64,000 nucleotides of DNA from Liolophura sinensis (GCF_032854445.1 NC_088295.1:43883385-43947384); one strand, 5' to 3'; shown: positions 1 through 25,800, numbered from the stretch's first letter. Notes: generated from the letters alone by a model not told the origin. Translations and numbers: made by a program.

Positions 1-513
1 AGTGTTGCAGATGCATTGCAAGACAGCACAGGTCATTTCCGCTTGGACTCTCTTTGCATGACTTCCTCCTAACTTCGAACTTCATATAATTTCTTAGTTC
101 TCTGGATATGCGTTAAATGTCGTTATGTGATTTATGGCATGCATAGAACGTCCAGTTTAGTTGACAGGTGGTACGCGAATGACCGTTTCAAGGCATAGAT
201 CCAAGTCACCGTTGCGCAGGAAAGGTAACCCGTTGTTAGAAATATATAGGCTAAGTGAATTTCACTTTCTTTATCGAGCTTGCTGGACAGAAATACATCA
301 CATTTTAACATGATTATTCGTAGTATGGAATGATTACAAAAGACTGCAGCATGGAGAGTAAAACCAGAGCAGCAACGACAGTGTGATATGGTTGGCAAAT
401 GGACACTTGTAACGGGTGAAATATACTTGCAGCGTGTATTCTATAAACACCAATTCTAATTCTAATTCTGACCCCAAGGCACCATGGTTTGAGTTGAAAT
501 CATGTCTACTTAC

Positions 514-11927
<11,414 letters not shown>

Positions 11928-12329
11928 CGGGATTATCTGGCTACCAACGACGCTATATGTGTAGTCGTTTTGGAAGTGTCATGTCGTCACTGCTACCTTT
12001 GTTTCACCCCTACTCGCTTTGCGTTTTTGTGTATTCAGACCGTATGTGGGCATACTTGCATTACACATCCTATACACAGATTATCAAAACTGGGTCATGG
12101 TAACTGACCGACCTACCCAGAGTACACATACACAATGTATTATCCTTTTGATAAAGATATCTACCTTGTAATGGGGTCAGGTGGATGTTACGTTTAAAAA
12201 TAAGTTTCTTGGGTATCGTTTGTGGCCGACTTTGTTCACATGCAGGCCACAGGAAATGTCATGAGAACCGACATTTTCGTTGTTCAGAGAAAAGGTATAT
12301 TGATACTTAATTCTTCACATGAATTGATT

Positions 12330-12475
12330 GATTGATTGATTTATTTATTTTTTTTATTTGATTGGTGTTTTACGCCGTACTCAAGAATATTTCACTTATA
12401 CGACGGCCACAGCCAGGGGGAAGCCCACGACCATCCGCAGGTTGCTGGAAGACGTTCCCACATACGGTCACATGA
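12330..12475 (-). mobile_element. SINE family A, 3' part
   Basis: Minus-strand copy: an ATTTATTTATTT-type tail, GATTGGTGTTTTACGCCGTA, CACTTATACGACGG, CCCACGACCATCCGCAGGTT and CCCACATACGG. It stops before the tRNA-like head. Confidence 0.85.
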
Positions 12476-13715
12476 ATTGTCATAAGAACATTGCTACTGA
12501 CAAGAGGTTAGAGTCAATGTCAGGAAAGCATCGTTGTTCAGAGGTCACATGAAACATTATATAACAGCAATGTTGTTTAGAGGTCTCGGAGAATGTCATG
12601 AAACCCTCTGTGCTCAAAGTTCATATAGAAAATATCGAGACCATATAGACTATTTCCTCACTGGTCACACCAAATGTTACGAGAACCGGTTCTTTGTGAT
12701 ATTTGAGATTTGAGATCATGTGATATTTGTCAAGATGAACTCGTTGTTCACTCAGCCTGAGGTCTTATTGATGCAGAGACATAGATGTTACACATCAGAG
12801 ACGTGTAACATGTTACCGAGGAAATTTTTTTTTCAGTTTTTTTCAGTTTAAATTAAAGGCGCGAGTTTAAATGTTTTTTTGGTATAATAAAAATCACCAT
12901 ACGAAGGCAAGATAAGCAGGCCTGACACGTGTGTGGCGCGTCATATATATTTTGGAGTCATGAGGCAGTCTAGGATTAAGATAGATGTCTCTTAATCCCA
13001 GAGGCAGCGAAACTGTATATTATTCCAGTCAAATAGGATCTCCATCACGCAAGTTCTAGCCTTTAAGATAGCCGAAGATGCGTTTTTTGATGATATGTGG
13101 TTACTACTCTAGGCGTCTAAGCAAGACATTCGTTTACCAGGTGTCATCCATAATTAACGTTCAGGGCTACAAATGCATGTTAGAAAAGACAGCTGATCTA
13201 GGTTTAACTGTTTGTGAGCCTTCGTAATATTTTCGGCTTGCTCTGCCGGCTTTATTTTCCCGATCAAAAAAAAAAAAGGAATGACAGATATTTTATCTCA
13301 GTTCCAAAAATAATCAGGTTGTGCCTAACCTTCAAATATGTCCTGTGGTTCTTCAAACTTAAGAAATCTGCAAAAATCAGCATCTGGCCCATTTAGCTCT
13401 ATGTTATTTGTCTCTGTGAATTGAAAGCGTGGTTGGCTTTTGTTCAGATTAGGATTATTTAGGTCAAGGCCTATTACTGTACCGGTACGTGCGCGACACA
13501 GTAATTGTACTAATTACACTCCCAGAAAGCAATATCAGAAGTCCATTAGTGAACTTCTGGTAATATATAGTGTTGCAACAGCTGGAGCGGATTCTCTTTG
13601 TTTATATATAATCTCACATATACACAAGTGGTCACATGTAACCTTGTGGTCAACGCATTGTGAAATCTGAACATTGATGTACCGCGCCAGCTGGCTGGAT
13701 GAGATTACGGCAAGG

Positions 13716-13782
13716 CACGTGCTTGTTTACCTGTCCTCTGCTTCACGGCCATACGCATGCGCCAGACGTGCCGGTGACGTCA
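13716..13782 (+). promoter_or_regulatory. Promoter elements of the CD164-like gene: E-box, NRF1-like, CRE
   Basis: CACGTG lies at 13716-13721. TACGCATGCGCC at 13752-13763 is a near match to the NRF1 palindrome. TGACGTCA at 13775-13782 is a perfect CRE/ATF site. They lie 109-175 bases before the start codon and there is no TATA box at a suitable distance, as in many housekeeping promoters. The CACGTG core is also the centre of lysosomal-gene (TFEB-type) sites, which would suit a lysosomal protein, but that link is inference. Confidence 0.55.
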
Positions 13783-13890
13783 GTCAGACTCGTGTCAGAA
13801 GCAGGAAGACAAGTGTGCCAACTGCTGTGAGAGGTTTTTTCGCAGAAAGTGACATTGACAGTTTGGAATATCGCTCACAGTCTCCTTATA

Positions 13891-16800
13891 ATGGCGTCAA
13901 AGGCGTTTCTTTTCTCTTGTGTGGCATTTACATTAGTATGCTGTGCTGCTGCACTGGGTAAGATTAATTTGTTCTGCCTGTGCGTGTCACGTTATCAAAT
14001 TTCCTGATGCATGTATGATGTTGTTGTTGTATAATAGTTACATGTATTATTGTGATAATATATGATTTAATTTTTTTTTGTTTGACTGGTGTTTTAGCCA
14101 AACACGAAAATATTTTACCTTTACGATGAAGGCCAGCATTATGGTGGGGGAGGAGACTATTACGACCATCCGCAGGTTTCACACGTACGGTTTAATTATT
14201 GCGCCATTATCGTCGTTGTAGTTCAACAAATTAAGTGTCTAGCTTAGCCATAATTAGCGGAGCAATCACTGAAAACGTTGGAAAAGTAAACTGGCAGTTA
14301 AATACCTAAAAGGCAAAGCAGTTGTCTTGAAATTAATCTTGTGAAAAATTAAATGAATCTGAATGGATGCATGTGGGTAGAAAATAATGCTTGTAATTAT
14401 AAGTGAAAGTGATAGGGAAATTTTTGTAAAAACATGCTGACCTTTATTCGAATCACATGATAACCAGCATAATTTCTTTTTTTCCATTTTTTAAAAAATT
14501 ACATACCCTTTCTTGTGCGTGCAGATTACACTTTTATTCACAAAACTGTAGTTTACTTTGCAGTTTACTGCCTGTCCACACTTAGTACAGTCTTGGCAAA
14601 CTGTGTAAAGGAAAAGAATTTGTTAATTATGTAGGGGATGTTATTCCATTTGTAGATATGCATAATGATGGTACCTCCAGATTAATGCATAGATTCCAGA
14701 ATACACACGCGGGCACTACGCACGTGTGGTAGTATATTTTCAGCCCTGTTTTTGCATGACTAAAGCGAGTAAAAGCTAGTAAAGTAACACAACAAATGCC
14801 CGTGTGTCTAGGGTCTTGAATAGTAATGGATAGTGAAAACTGAGATCCCACCCTCATCCTGTTGGTAAAATCTGAAGAACTGAAACAACCAGTTGAGTTT
14901 CATTGAGCTTTTCAGTCTGTTTAATGCTTCCTAACACAGCTGTCACACTTATCTTATACAGTATGACTGCTGGTATAGTATTGAATTCATGAGGCAAAAC
15001 ATCTGATAAGAGGGCAACAACAACAGGATGTCTCCCACTGTAGCAAAGTTATGATATGCTGTTGCTTCCTAATGTTATCACTACGACCCCATGGTTCCGT
15101 TTAACTGAAGGCTGGCCCAGATTGGAAAGAGAGACACTCAAACTCTGATCTGTAGCCCAGCTCTCTATCAGTTCTGTAGACAGATGTCATATACTTTGTG
15201 CCTGTCACAATTTCCACACTAGGAGACTCTTCCAAAAGTCAGAGTACCTCTTGAGTAAAGTGTGTACTGATGTCTCTCTTTTGCAGCCTTGTTCACTCCA
15301 GTTTCATCACCTCGGTGACCTCTGATCTATGTACTCTTGTTATCATATTATTTTGGACTGTCTTGCCATACCTCTTAATCATATTATAAAAATGGTGGCA
15401 TGATTTTGTCTGTCAGTCCACTCATCTAGAAGGTTGAGCATTGGGGCTGTTCACAAAATGTTTATAAAATATTTCATGACATATTAAATTTGCATCACAT
15501 AAATAATTTAATGACTTTTAAGTAGCTTGGAAGTTTATTTGATCTTTATCTAGTCAGTTGTACCCTGAAAGATCTTTCATCATATTATCTTCCAAGGTGT
15601 AACGAATACATACAAAGCAGCTTACCCAGCCCCCCTCTCGACACTTTAAAGATGATTCTGTATCATCAGTTTGGGCTGATGTCAAAACTAGTGAAGGAAA
15701 CCAACTCTGGCAGTCCTATTGATCACCTGAAATGCTCATGTCACGGCACATCTTGCATTGTACGTATGTATTAAAGACCCAGTAAATTGTTCTCTTCTCT
15801 GCAATCTAACAGATATAAACAATGGAACATGTGATCAGCTACAGCAGGAGGATTGCTGCAATGAAACGATGTCACAGGAATGTGGCTGGTGCAAGGTAGA
15901 GGGAGTACAAGTTGATGGTATGGTTGCTTTTTCTTCACTTGTTATGGTTTGATTAATGGCCTTTAACAGATATGCTACTTCCTCAACCTTTTTGTGTATG
16001 AAAGAGCAACTTTCAGTGCAATTTTGTACATTTTTCATTTGGTTTGGGAGACAAAACTACATTGGAATGGTCAATTTCAGAGCTTCACAGTATATTCTGT
16101 CTACACATTAATGCAAACACCTTGCAAACATGCAAAAAGGTTGAAGAATTACAGTACATTAAATTCCTGATATTGCAATGTTAACAGAGTGAAGGGGTTT
16201 ATCACATTTTTATATCACAAAATTTTGGGAATCTGTGCAGCTGGTATATACAAGAATGGAAATTGATCTTGATAAGTGGAGAAAAAGAATATATTATTAC
16301 GAAATATTTGACGTTTACTATATTTTCCAGTCTGGCACATGTCATGTACCCACTAGGGGAGTTTTGAGTTGGAAGTCTTTTGTCATTGAAGGTGAAAATG
16401 GTCCAACTGTATCATGTGAAAAATGTAAGGCTACCTTTGTTGACATTATTTACTGATTACCGTTATCACCCTGTTCCAGAGGCACAAATTACACCTATTT
16501 CACCTATTTCACCTATTTAGGAACTTTTCAAGTTTAAAAATGTTACGGCCTCAATTTTCTCCGTTGTTTGTCAGCTCAAAATTGGTTTTGTGAAACTTAC
16601 GCCCATGTTATAGTAAATGTGATGAAAAATAGTTGCAGAACATTTTTGACAGGTCACATGATACAGGTAGACTTTTTCTACCTTTATTGATAAAAGATTT
16701 CCACCTCAAAACTCCTCTATTATATGTATAACCTGTGATTACGAGTTTCAAATTGCACAAGTGTGTGACAGGGTTGGTGGGGTGCTTATTTAACTAACGT

Positions 16801-19800
16801 GACAGAAGCTCCTCGTGGTTTTACTAAAGGTTTCAGTCAGGAAGTGTAATTGTCGGGCACCTGTCAAAGGGAAGTAAGTTGACATTGGCACGGGCGTTTA
16901 TCACTCGTGTTTCTTCCTCATCCAAACTTAGCTGCTATTGTATGAGTAATACATACATGTACTTGGGTGTGGTGTTAAACCCCAATCAACTAAGAGAAGT
17001 AAAAAAAAAAATCCTTCACAAATATGTGATGTAGGTGAACAAAAGAAGGAGCAATTTGAATTTATTTGAGCATACCACAACAAACATGTAAATAGGAGGT
17101 TAATGTATTTGAGGATGGTAAATTTTGATAGCGTCTTATATGGTTTTGTTAGCTTGCCTGTAAGAGGGAACGCAAAGCACGGTTGGTTTATTCATCTCTC
17201 ATGGTTTGATTTATGGCCATTAGCAATTATGAGTTCACCTGTACAGATGTGCCATGTGTCTCTGGCAAGCTATTGCTATCAAATCTGTTTTTATTTTTTT
17301 TTTCTATTTGTGGAATTGTGAAATATCCTATAATTGACTGCATTTTGTGATGAATGGTTTCTGTATAAAATGGAAAGTAAAGTAGAAATTCTGCTTGTCA
17401 AAGACCCAGTAATAACTACCTATGAGTTAAAGTGGCAATCACATTTATGCTCAGTTACATGTATATATTGAGATCAGTGTTACGCCTCAAGTAAACAAGC
17501 AAATAGACAACATTTGATTTCAAATGTTGTTACAGCTGTACTCAAATGAAAATAAAACAGTTGCCATTTTGATACATACATGTACATGCCTATGAAAAAA
17601 AACACATAATGGGCATGGCCTTATGGGCAACCATACATTTAAGTTTCAGGCCATATTCCTATTTTTGACATTTATTTTTCTGCTTTGAACTTAAGACATA
17701 CATGTAACTATTATTCCCACAGCCACATGTACGCATCACGTCTAATATGAAGGCAATAGTGCTAATGCAATAGATTTGAGCTCCTCTTTGAAGTATATAT
17801 ATGTATGTTCATTGTGACTATGTGGGTCAGGCATTCAAATTCTTCTTACATGTCAAAATATATATATATATATATTGTGTATATATGTAAATGTATATAT
17901 ATGTATATATATATATAATATTGTGTGTAACTGTACAGAATAGATAGTATCCAGAACCTTCACTGACATGTTGATGCAGGTGGTTATATAACCTACATGT
18001 TGGCCTGTTAATATGAAGTCATGTTACCTCTTCTTTCAGGATGTTATAATCTGACAGAGAAGAATTGCACAAATGAAAACACATGCAGTGAGTACATGGG
18101 ACAAATTGCACAGTGTGCAGTTTGTTATTAAAGCCAGTGTTATATGTAATTGATTGTTTCTCGTGACCTTTTCTTTTATCAAAATTCAAAGATGCTACAA
18201 GCAATAATTACTTTTGGCAGTTTTTAGACCAAAATAAGATTTTTCATTCTTTTTTCATACAAATAGACATGCTTGACGTGAAACACACTCCAAGTTAATA
18301 AAAAACAACAAAGCATGCCATTGATGTGATTTTTAAAAAAATATTTACAGCAGCTGTTTGTTGCAGATAAGGTAAAATATTTTTTCTTCCAAAACTGTCA
18401 GTAATGTTTATAGATCCTTAGTTATTGTTCGTGAAGATATATTGATGGAGGATTTTGCAAATATGTTTACAAAGTTTTGTCTGTCCTGTCTGCTTTAAAA
18501 GATTTTGGACTTGGTTTCAGTTGCTTCTAGATCTTGTTTCGTGAAGACACGACAAGGTCACATTTAAGTCAGATTTAATATAAGAGATTACTTGAATAAA
18601 TTATAAAACAGAAGTGAAGCATGTGGTGCACATAGGCAGTGCAACAACGACACAATACTACTGTCAGCATACACTGTCTGGCTATGAAGCAGAGATGTGC
18701 TCTATCTATATGGCAAAATGTATATACATCCAGCATATCAAAGACATTAAAGCAACTTAGTCCGTACGTGGGCTCATTGATCGTTGTTTATAGACCTACA
18801 CTATGACACAAATAGCATCTTCATTGGACACAACAAACACCGCAGCTAACGTAGCCCATACTGTATGCTGTGTATTGGTAGTGTTTTGACTGGCATATTT
18901 TTAGCCAGTGATCATGACTCATCAGAGTTCTACTGGACATTCAGGTTGAAAACACTTGGATTAACATCATTTAACTTGTTGTCTGTTTACAACCCTTACA
19001 GAGAATTATAGCACAGCGAGTCTGATTCCGTAGCCTTCTAGGAGACCTGACCTGATCGGGTTGTAGAGACCTGAATTTTTCTCAGCTAAACCTTCATGTA
19101 TCAAGCGCCCCCTGCATTTGTTGGTCATCTTATTAACTGAGGTGACAAACTTATTCTTAAGAGTGTTCTAAATTTGTTCTTGCACTGGATTCTTATAAAT
19201 TTGGCACATACATGCAAATAAAAAAGGCCTGTGCTAGACCTACTTGGCTTGGATAGGTAAACATTACATCCTATTTATCATATGTTACAGTGGCCTAAAT
19301 ATGGCTATAAGTACAAAAGTGGATGCCGAATCCATTCTCAGCCCCGCCTTTTATGGATCTGTATTTTCCAAATAATAAGGAATAAAAGCAACAAAAATAT
19401 TATTTTATTGAGATAATCAGGTAATAGTGTACACCAAATATATTGTCAGCAGACATAAAATATGCCCACACACTATACCAGTAAGCTCAACCAAATGGGA
19501 AATTTGTAAGGGTAGTAAATAAATGTGCCATCAGAACAGATCCATGCATATATCATGTATTTGTGAGTTCATGGGCTTGATCCCTATTTCCTTCAACCAA
19601 AACCAAGACATGGGAACAGTGGGCCATCTAGATGAAATATTTTCTCAAACAAAATATAGAAGGCATACATGTATACAGGTCTAGGTTACAGGCCAAAGTG
19701 CATGTGTACCACGTCTGTGGTGAGCAGGATGTGACCTGAATATACAGGTTTATAAACAGTAATCAACTACATATATACACCACGTGATGCGCTTAAGTGT

Positions 19801-22800
19801 TGTGAAAAAGCCTCTGATATGAGGGATACACATGTATTTTGCAGATAGCTACAGCACACCTCAGCCTCATCGCCAGACAGTTTATGCTGACATAGTATTA
19901 CGTTGTTGTTGCACTGCCTACATGCCCCATGTGCATCACTTCCGATTTTTAAGTTAGTTTATTAATCCGTTATATTAAAACTGATTTAAATGTGCGAGGG
20001 TTTTATGTTTATGAAAGAAGATCTAGAAACAACTGAAACCAATTCAAAATTCATTGGTCTTGTCCTTTAACTTGAACCTGCTTTATCTCAGGGCAACTCA
20101 TGTCACAGGTTGAAAGAGTTTATTTTCTGTTTCCATGACCTATTTTACAGAGAGCACAGTGACCTGTGATGGACTGAACCTGGTGGATTGCTGTGGCACA
20201 GACACCTGTGGATGGTGTGGCAATGCAACAACGAGTAAAAAACCCCTGTTTGAATTTTGGATTTGAGCATTTGTCCAAAGACTTTTTCATGATACATACA
20301 ACAGTGTCATTACCACTTCCAAGATATTTAGGAAATTTTTGATAAAATGAAGATGAGGGCTACAAATGGCCTAGGCTTGTCAAGAAAAAGTAATTTTGAA
20401 AGTGTATGATGAAATAAAACTAAATCAGTTTCTTGTTTAGTAAGTTGATTATTTGGTCTAATATTTCAAAACCTTCTTAAGTTTAATCAGATTTTTTTGA
20501 GCTAAATCGAAGCTGTATTTTTTTTTTGACATGTGTATGTTGTGTCTGTAGATGTGTCCAGTTGTTCCACCTTGACAAATGGCTCTTGTCCTCTTGATGT
20601 TGCAAATGAGTGTCGTAAGTATAAACATGTGTTGTTCATAAATATCTTGCTATATTTCTCTTAACTCGGTCAAATATTTGATAAAGGTGGATGAAACATT
20701 TTGAAACTACAAGTATTGATTAAAATGCATTATACTTGTCCAGATATGGTGAATCGAGTCAGGTAAATCAAGTCAGTCACTGTCAGTTGAGTTTGTCATG
20801 TTTTTTTTTTCAAACTGTATTCAGTGGAGATTTGTCAGACAGAAACATTGGCTTAGTTAAGGTGCTGACGAAATGCCGTATAATATAGTGTCGTACCTAA
20901 TGTAAATCACCAGAAACTATGCTTCATTATTCTTGACCAGCTCCGATAGCTGAGATCCAGGGTCAATCGTGGGTTGTGCCACACCTAAGACCTGAAAAGA
21001 GGAAGTTGTAGCTTCTTTGCTTGGCGTTCAGTATTAAGGGGATAGTGCAACGACTGGTTGACCCTTGTCAGTATAATGGCTCAGGTGGGGCTAATTACTT
21101 GCCTTTAGCAAGTCGTCTCAGTGATTCAGCACTAGATAAAACAGTGGTGGAAATCCATCCTGCAACAGAGGCACATTACATGCACTCTAAGGACTCCTTC
21201 GTCATCATATGACTGCAAAATTGTTAAGTACTGCGTTAAACCCCAAGCACTCACTCACTCATTATCCTTGATTATTCATTATAATTGGTTTTGGCTAGTG
21301 TGGTGTTTCATAAAATTGAAGACTACTATTAAGCTCTGGTAGATGTAAGACATATAGGTGCATGAAAATATAAAATTTTTGGGTTGTATTTTTAGGAAAT
21401 TGTGTGTTGTTGGAATTTATCTTTTCATGCCTTGTGTTACAGCGACTGAAAGCACCTGTAGTAAAGCTGATAACGTTACTCAGTGCTGTGGCCTTGGTTG
21501 TGGATGGTGTGGCAAGGATGGCAAATTTAGTAAGTTACACCCATGCAGCTCCACACTACATGACCTAGAATGACCTACAAGTTTTGTCCAAACAAGTGCA
21601 TTTTTGGAAGAAAATAAATGTCATGAAGTATTAAATTGCTGAAATTTGCATTTTTCCTGTAGGATGTGATTTGGCAAAATGTACAAAGTCTGCAGTCATG
21701 GAAATTTTATGTCATTTACTGTATATTATAACTCTTGGGGGTTCATTGTTCTAGCATGATGTTCTACCTGAGAACCTGATGAATTACACCTAAAATGAGT
21801 GAAAAGAAGGGTTGATGGCACGGTTCAGTTCAAACAAGCAGGGGCCTCTGTGGCTCAGTCGGTTAGCGTGCTAGCACAGCGAAATAACCCAGGAGCCTCT
21901 CACCAATGCGATCGCTGTGAATTCAAGTCCAGCTCATGCTGGCTTCCTCTCCAGGCGTACGTGGGAAGGTCTGCCAGCGGATGGTTCTGGGTTTTCCCCG
22001 GGCTGTGCCTGGTTTCCACCCACCATAATCCTGGCTGCCGCCATATAAGCGAAATATTCTTGAGTACGGCATAAAGCACCAATCAAATAAATAAATAAAT
22101 AAATCATACAAGCAGAGATTCCAAGGAATCCTGCAATTTCATGAAGACATCAACGAGACATGGTGGTTGCTCTCACTTATGTGGCTGAAAGGAGAGATTT
22201 TATGATAGCAGGGTCTGTCAGCCCAGCGGCACCGTAAACGGCTCCATAGGCAAGCAGCTGTAAAATCAAGCCTTTTAGCCACGTTAGCTACCCTGTCTCA
22301 TCTCTCCCTATGTGAACTTGCGAGATTCCTTTAAATGCCAACATGATTTATATTTACTATTCAACTGAAAGGATAAAAATATATATTTATTTTAACTAAT
22401 TTTATGTTGAAAATGTATTATATTGCTGACCAGTTAATAAGCATTGTATTTTTGGGGCAAAGTGTATCAAGACATTCTTGATTTTATCTCAGACATTGGA
22501 AGCACAAAATGCGCTCAAGTTAAGGAGCTACCCTAATTCTTCAACATATTCAACCACCTCTGCAACCAATATTTTGAAACATTCTGAGAGAACTGTGGAG
22601 TGTAAGGAATTAATTTGCTTAATATGAAGCTTGCATCTTAAAGGACACACACAAATCAACTTTACCATCATTTTCATAACAATTGTATGGATAAGAAAAG
22701 TGGAGTGGTTGAAAGGTTGAAAATTTACAGTAGATTAATTTAGTTTCTAACACAAGTAAGTTATTACCGCCTCATATAAGTGAAATATTCTTGAGTACGG

Positions 22801-25800
22801 CTTAAAACACCGATGAAATAAAAAAATATATGTAAGTTATCGTGCTGTATCTGTTTTTGTTTAAGGTTGCCATTTTTCGACAAATGCTTCTTGTCCAAGC
22901 CCTGGTGATGAAAACCAGTGTCGTAAGTATAAATATTTGTTAATCATAATTTCATACATGTACAACTTAAGATTTCATCATTAAGTTAACTTAATATAAA
23001 GTTGGATTAAATATATATTCATCAGGTCTTTTAGATGTACACTTGTAAGTGGTGCAGATACTGTTAGATTGTAGGATAAATCATCTTGAGATCTATAATG
23101 TTTATCAATTTTGGCCATAAATATTATGATACATTTCTTGCAAAAGTTAAACTGGTAAATTTACACGTAAAATTGTTGACTAGTGTTGTCGGTAGACATT
23201 GGGAAAATTTGTTTCTTGGAAATGTTGGACATTTCCTGGAAATGGTGTTTGGTTGGAAACTATCTTTTCATGCCTTGTGTTACAGCGACTGAAAGCACCT
23301 GTAGTAAAGCTGATAACATTAATCAGTGCTGTGGCCTAGATTGTGGATGGTGTAGCAAGGATGGCAAATTTAGTAAGTTACACAATACATATGGATGTGT
23401 ATGTTTTATTATAAACAGGCTGCAAAATTTCCGAAACAGCTTTGTGCAAATGATGGTACTTGTGACAATTATGTTGGGTGTGCGCTCCATGTGCACGCAG
23501 TTTAATCTGGAAGACAATGCAACAATATTTTAAAAACTAGGAATATACATGTTTGTTTCCATAAAAAACACTTCATGTGGCAATTTCAGCAAAATGTGAC
23601 GTCTTAAAAGAGTGTGGCGTCCTCAGATATGAATTGTGATGCAAAGCTGCTGACGCTTTGACCCTGCAGAATGTCTGGTCTTGTAGAACGAAATTGCAAA
23701 TACGAAGAATGTCTGTTGGCTATATTTTAGCTTCACTGGCTTTAGACAGGGTGAGAAAGTGAGTTTAAACTATGTGATTGGATTAAAGGAGAACCCTAAC
23801 ACCTTTATTTTCACACTAAATCTTTTCTAGGCACAATATTTTTTGTGCCGAATCCGAATCCATGCATTAGGCCTACAAACTGTGTGTTTTCCTTCAGTTA
23901 TTGTAGGACTAAATCTATATTTAATTAGCACGCTGAATATCATATTCATGTAAGTAAAATAGCTTTGTAACAAATATTTTGAAAGATACCGGAGTTGTAT
24001 TAAATCCTGGAAAAGCGTAGCTACTGGACGATATAAAGGCCGATGTTTGCTCACGTACTGGCCACAGTAGATGACGCAAACGTGCTCTCCTCTGGTTTGT
24101 CTGACATGAATTGGACATCCATGAATTTGGTGCGGTTTTGCAGTCCACAGATTATAATTTTTTACGAGTCGAGTGGTGGTCCTACCAGCTGCGACACTCC
24201 ATGCATTCGGGCCAGCTGATTGTGAGTTGCATAGACGAGAACAATCTGTCGCTCAAACACTGGTGGAAGTAACAATCAAGTTAATCTTTTATGTTTTAAA
24301 AAAGTATCGGCAGCAAAAATAAATTAAGTTTGAATTATATTGAATGGAAACAGCCATTTGTAACAATGCCAGTTATAATTAAAATTTTGTCTACGTTCAG
24401 GTTACGAGCCTGAAGGTTTGCCCTGCTGTGAGGTATCATGCGCGCAAGGTGTGTGGTATGCCATGCTGTGAAGTATGTCCTGCTATGAGGTATCATGCGT
24501 GCAAGGTGTGTGGTATGCCATGCTGTGAGGCATGCCCTGCTGTGAGGTATCATGCGCGCGAGGTGTGTGGTATACCCTGCTGTGAAATATGCCCTGCTGT
24601 GAGGTATGCCCTGCTATGAGGTATCATGCGCGCGAGGTGTGTGGTATGCCATGCTGTGAGGTATGCCATCCTGTGAATAATAATTTATTTTTATTTGGCT
24701 GGTTTTTAATGAATTTGTATACATTTTTTTCAGATTGCCATACTTTGTTTGATGAGACCTGCAAAGCTGTGGATGCAAACCATTGTACTGCTGGTGAGTG
24801 TATCTGTCAATATAGCATCAATATATAATATGTCTATTGAGACTGACATTTTGGTTGGGAACTGTTTCGGTTAAAAAACCATAACTTTCTTTCAAGCTGA
24901 CATTTGTTATGCATTTTTGATTAAATATGCTTAATGTAACCGTACATGGTCATATCCTTTGGTTTTCTTTATTGTCATGATTAACTGGATAGTGAAAATT
25001 GTATCATTTGGGATCCCAAATTTCTGGCCATCCAAACCAGTTGGACAGGCCTAACAGTGCCCAACATTAGGGCCTGCTAGCTACACCAAAAGTTCCACCC
25101 TCCCCAACAAATGCCCCCCCCCCCCACCTCCCCCTTCCCCAACCTATTGTTTAATCTCTTGAACCTTATTAGTGTTTCCCCATTGCCACCTTGCTTCCAT
25201 TTCAGGTAACACAACTGACACGTGTAAGGCAGATAACTCGTCCGTGTGCTGTGAACAAAAGGGCTGCGGCTGGTGTGGCAGTGGTGACACTATCGGTAGG
25301 ACCAGCATCTTAAAGCCACTTTCACAAAGAGTGATTGGTCGTATCAACTGATCAGATTTGATTACTGTAAATCTTCAACTTTTTCAACCACTAAATCCAT
25401 TTCTTCCGGAGGGATTTATGCATATAATTATTATGAAAATGATGCTGAAAATGATTTGTTTTTTGTCATTGAAAATTTAAGTTCCATAAAACTGTGTAAA
25501 CTATTTCTTTACACCCCATAGTTGTTTCAAAATATTGGTTGCAGAGATTGTTGAAAAGGTTGAAGAATTAGGGCAGTAGAATTCAGGACAAAAAACAGTA
25601 TTAAACACAAATATTATTTCATATAATTTGTATAGAATGAGATAGGGCTTTAATATGAGATCAGTTTTTTCGTGTTTTTGTCTGACTACTCAAATTTATT
25701 GAGTCCATATGACAAATTGAACAATGTGAATGTGGCTTTACATGTACTAATCGCTTGGCTTAGACCTGGCTCCACTTTTACAAATCATTGCAAATCAGTG

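Larger units (their letters stand above)
11928..13890. promoter_or_regulatory. Head-to-head spacer between SLC5-like and CD164-like genes
   Basis: Nearly 2 kb separate two divergent start codons. The left part has loosely repeated phrases (TGTTCAGAGGTCACATGA and similar, 12250-12780) and a minus-strand SINE fragment at 12330-12475. The 200 bases before the CD164-like start are richer in CpG and carry recognisable transcription factor sites, listed separately. I see no open frame I would call a gene. Confidence 0.7.

Noticed and set aside
21842-21915. tRNA gene at the SINE heads
   Set aside because: A-box and B-box words are present but no cloverleaf is preserved, and the sequence continues into the SINE body.
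24335-24619. Cys-rich protein encoded by the 57-bp array
   Set aside because: Open in several frames on both strands, lies between spliced exons, and has no compatible splice sites.
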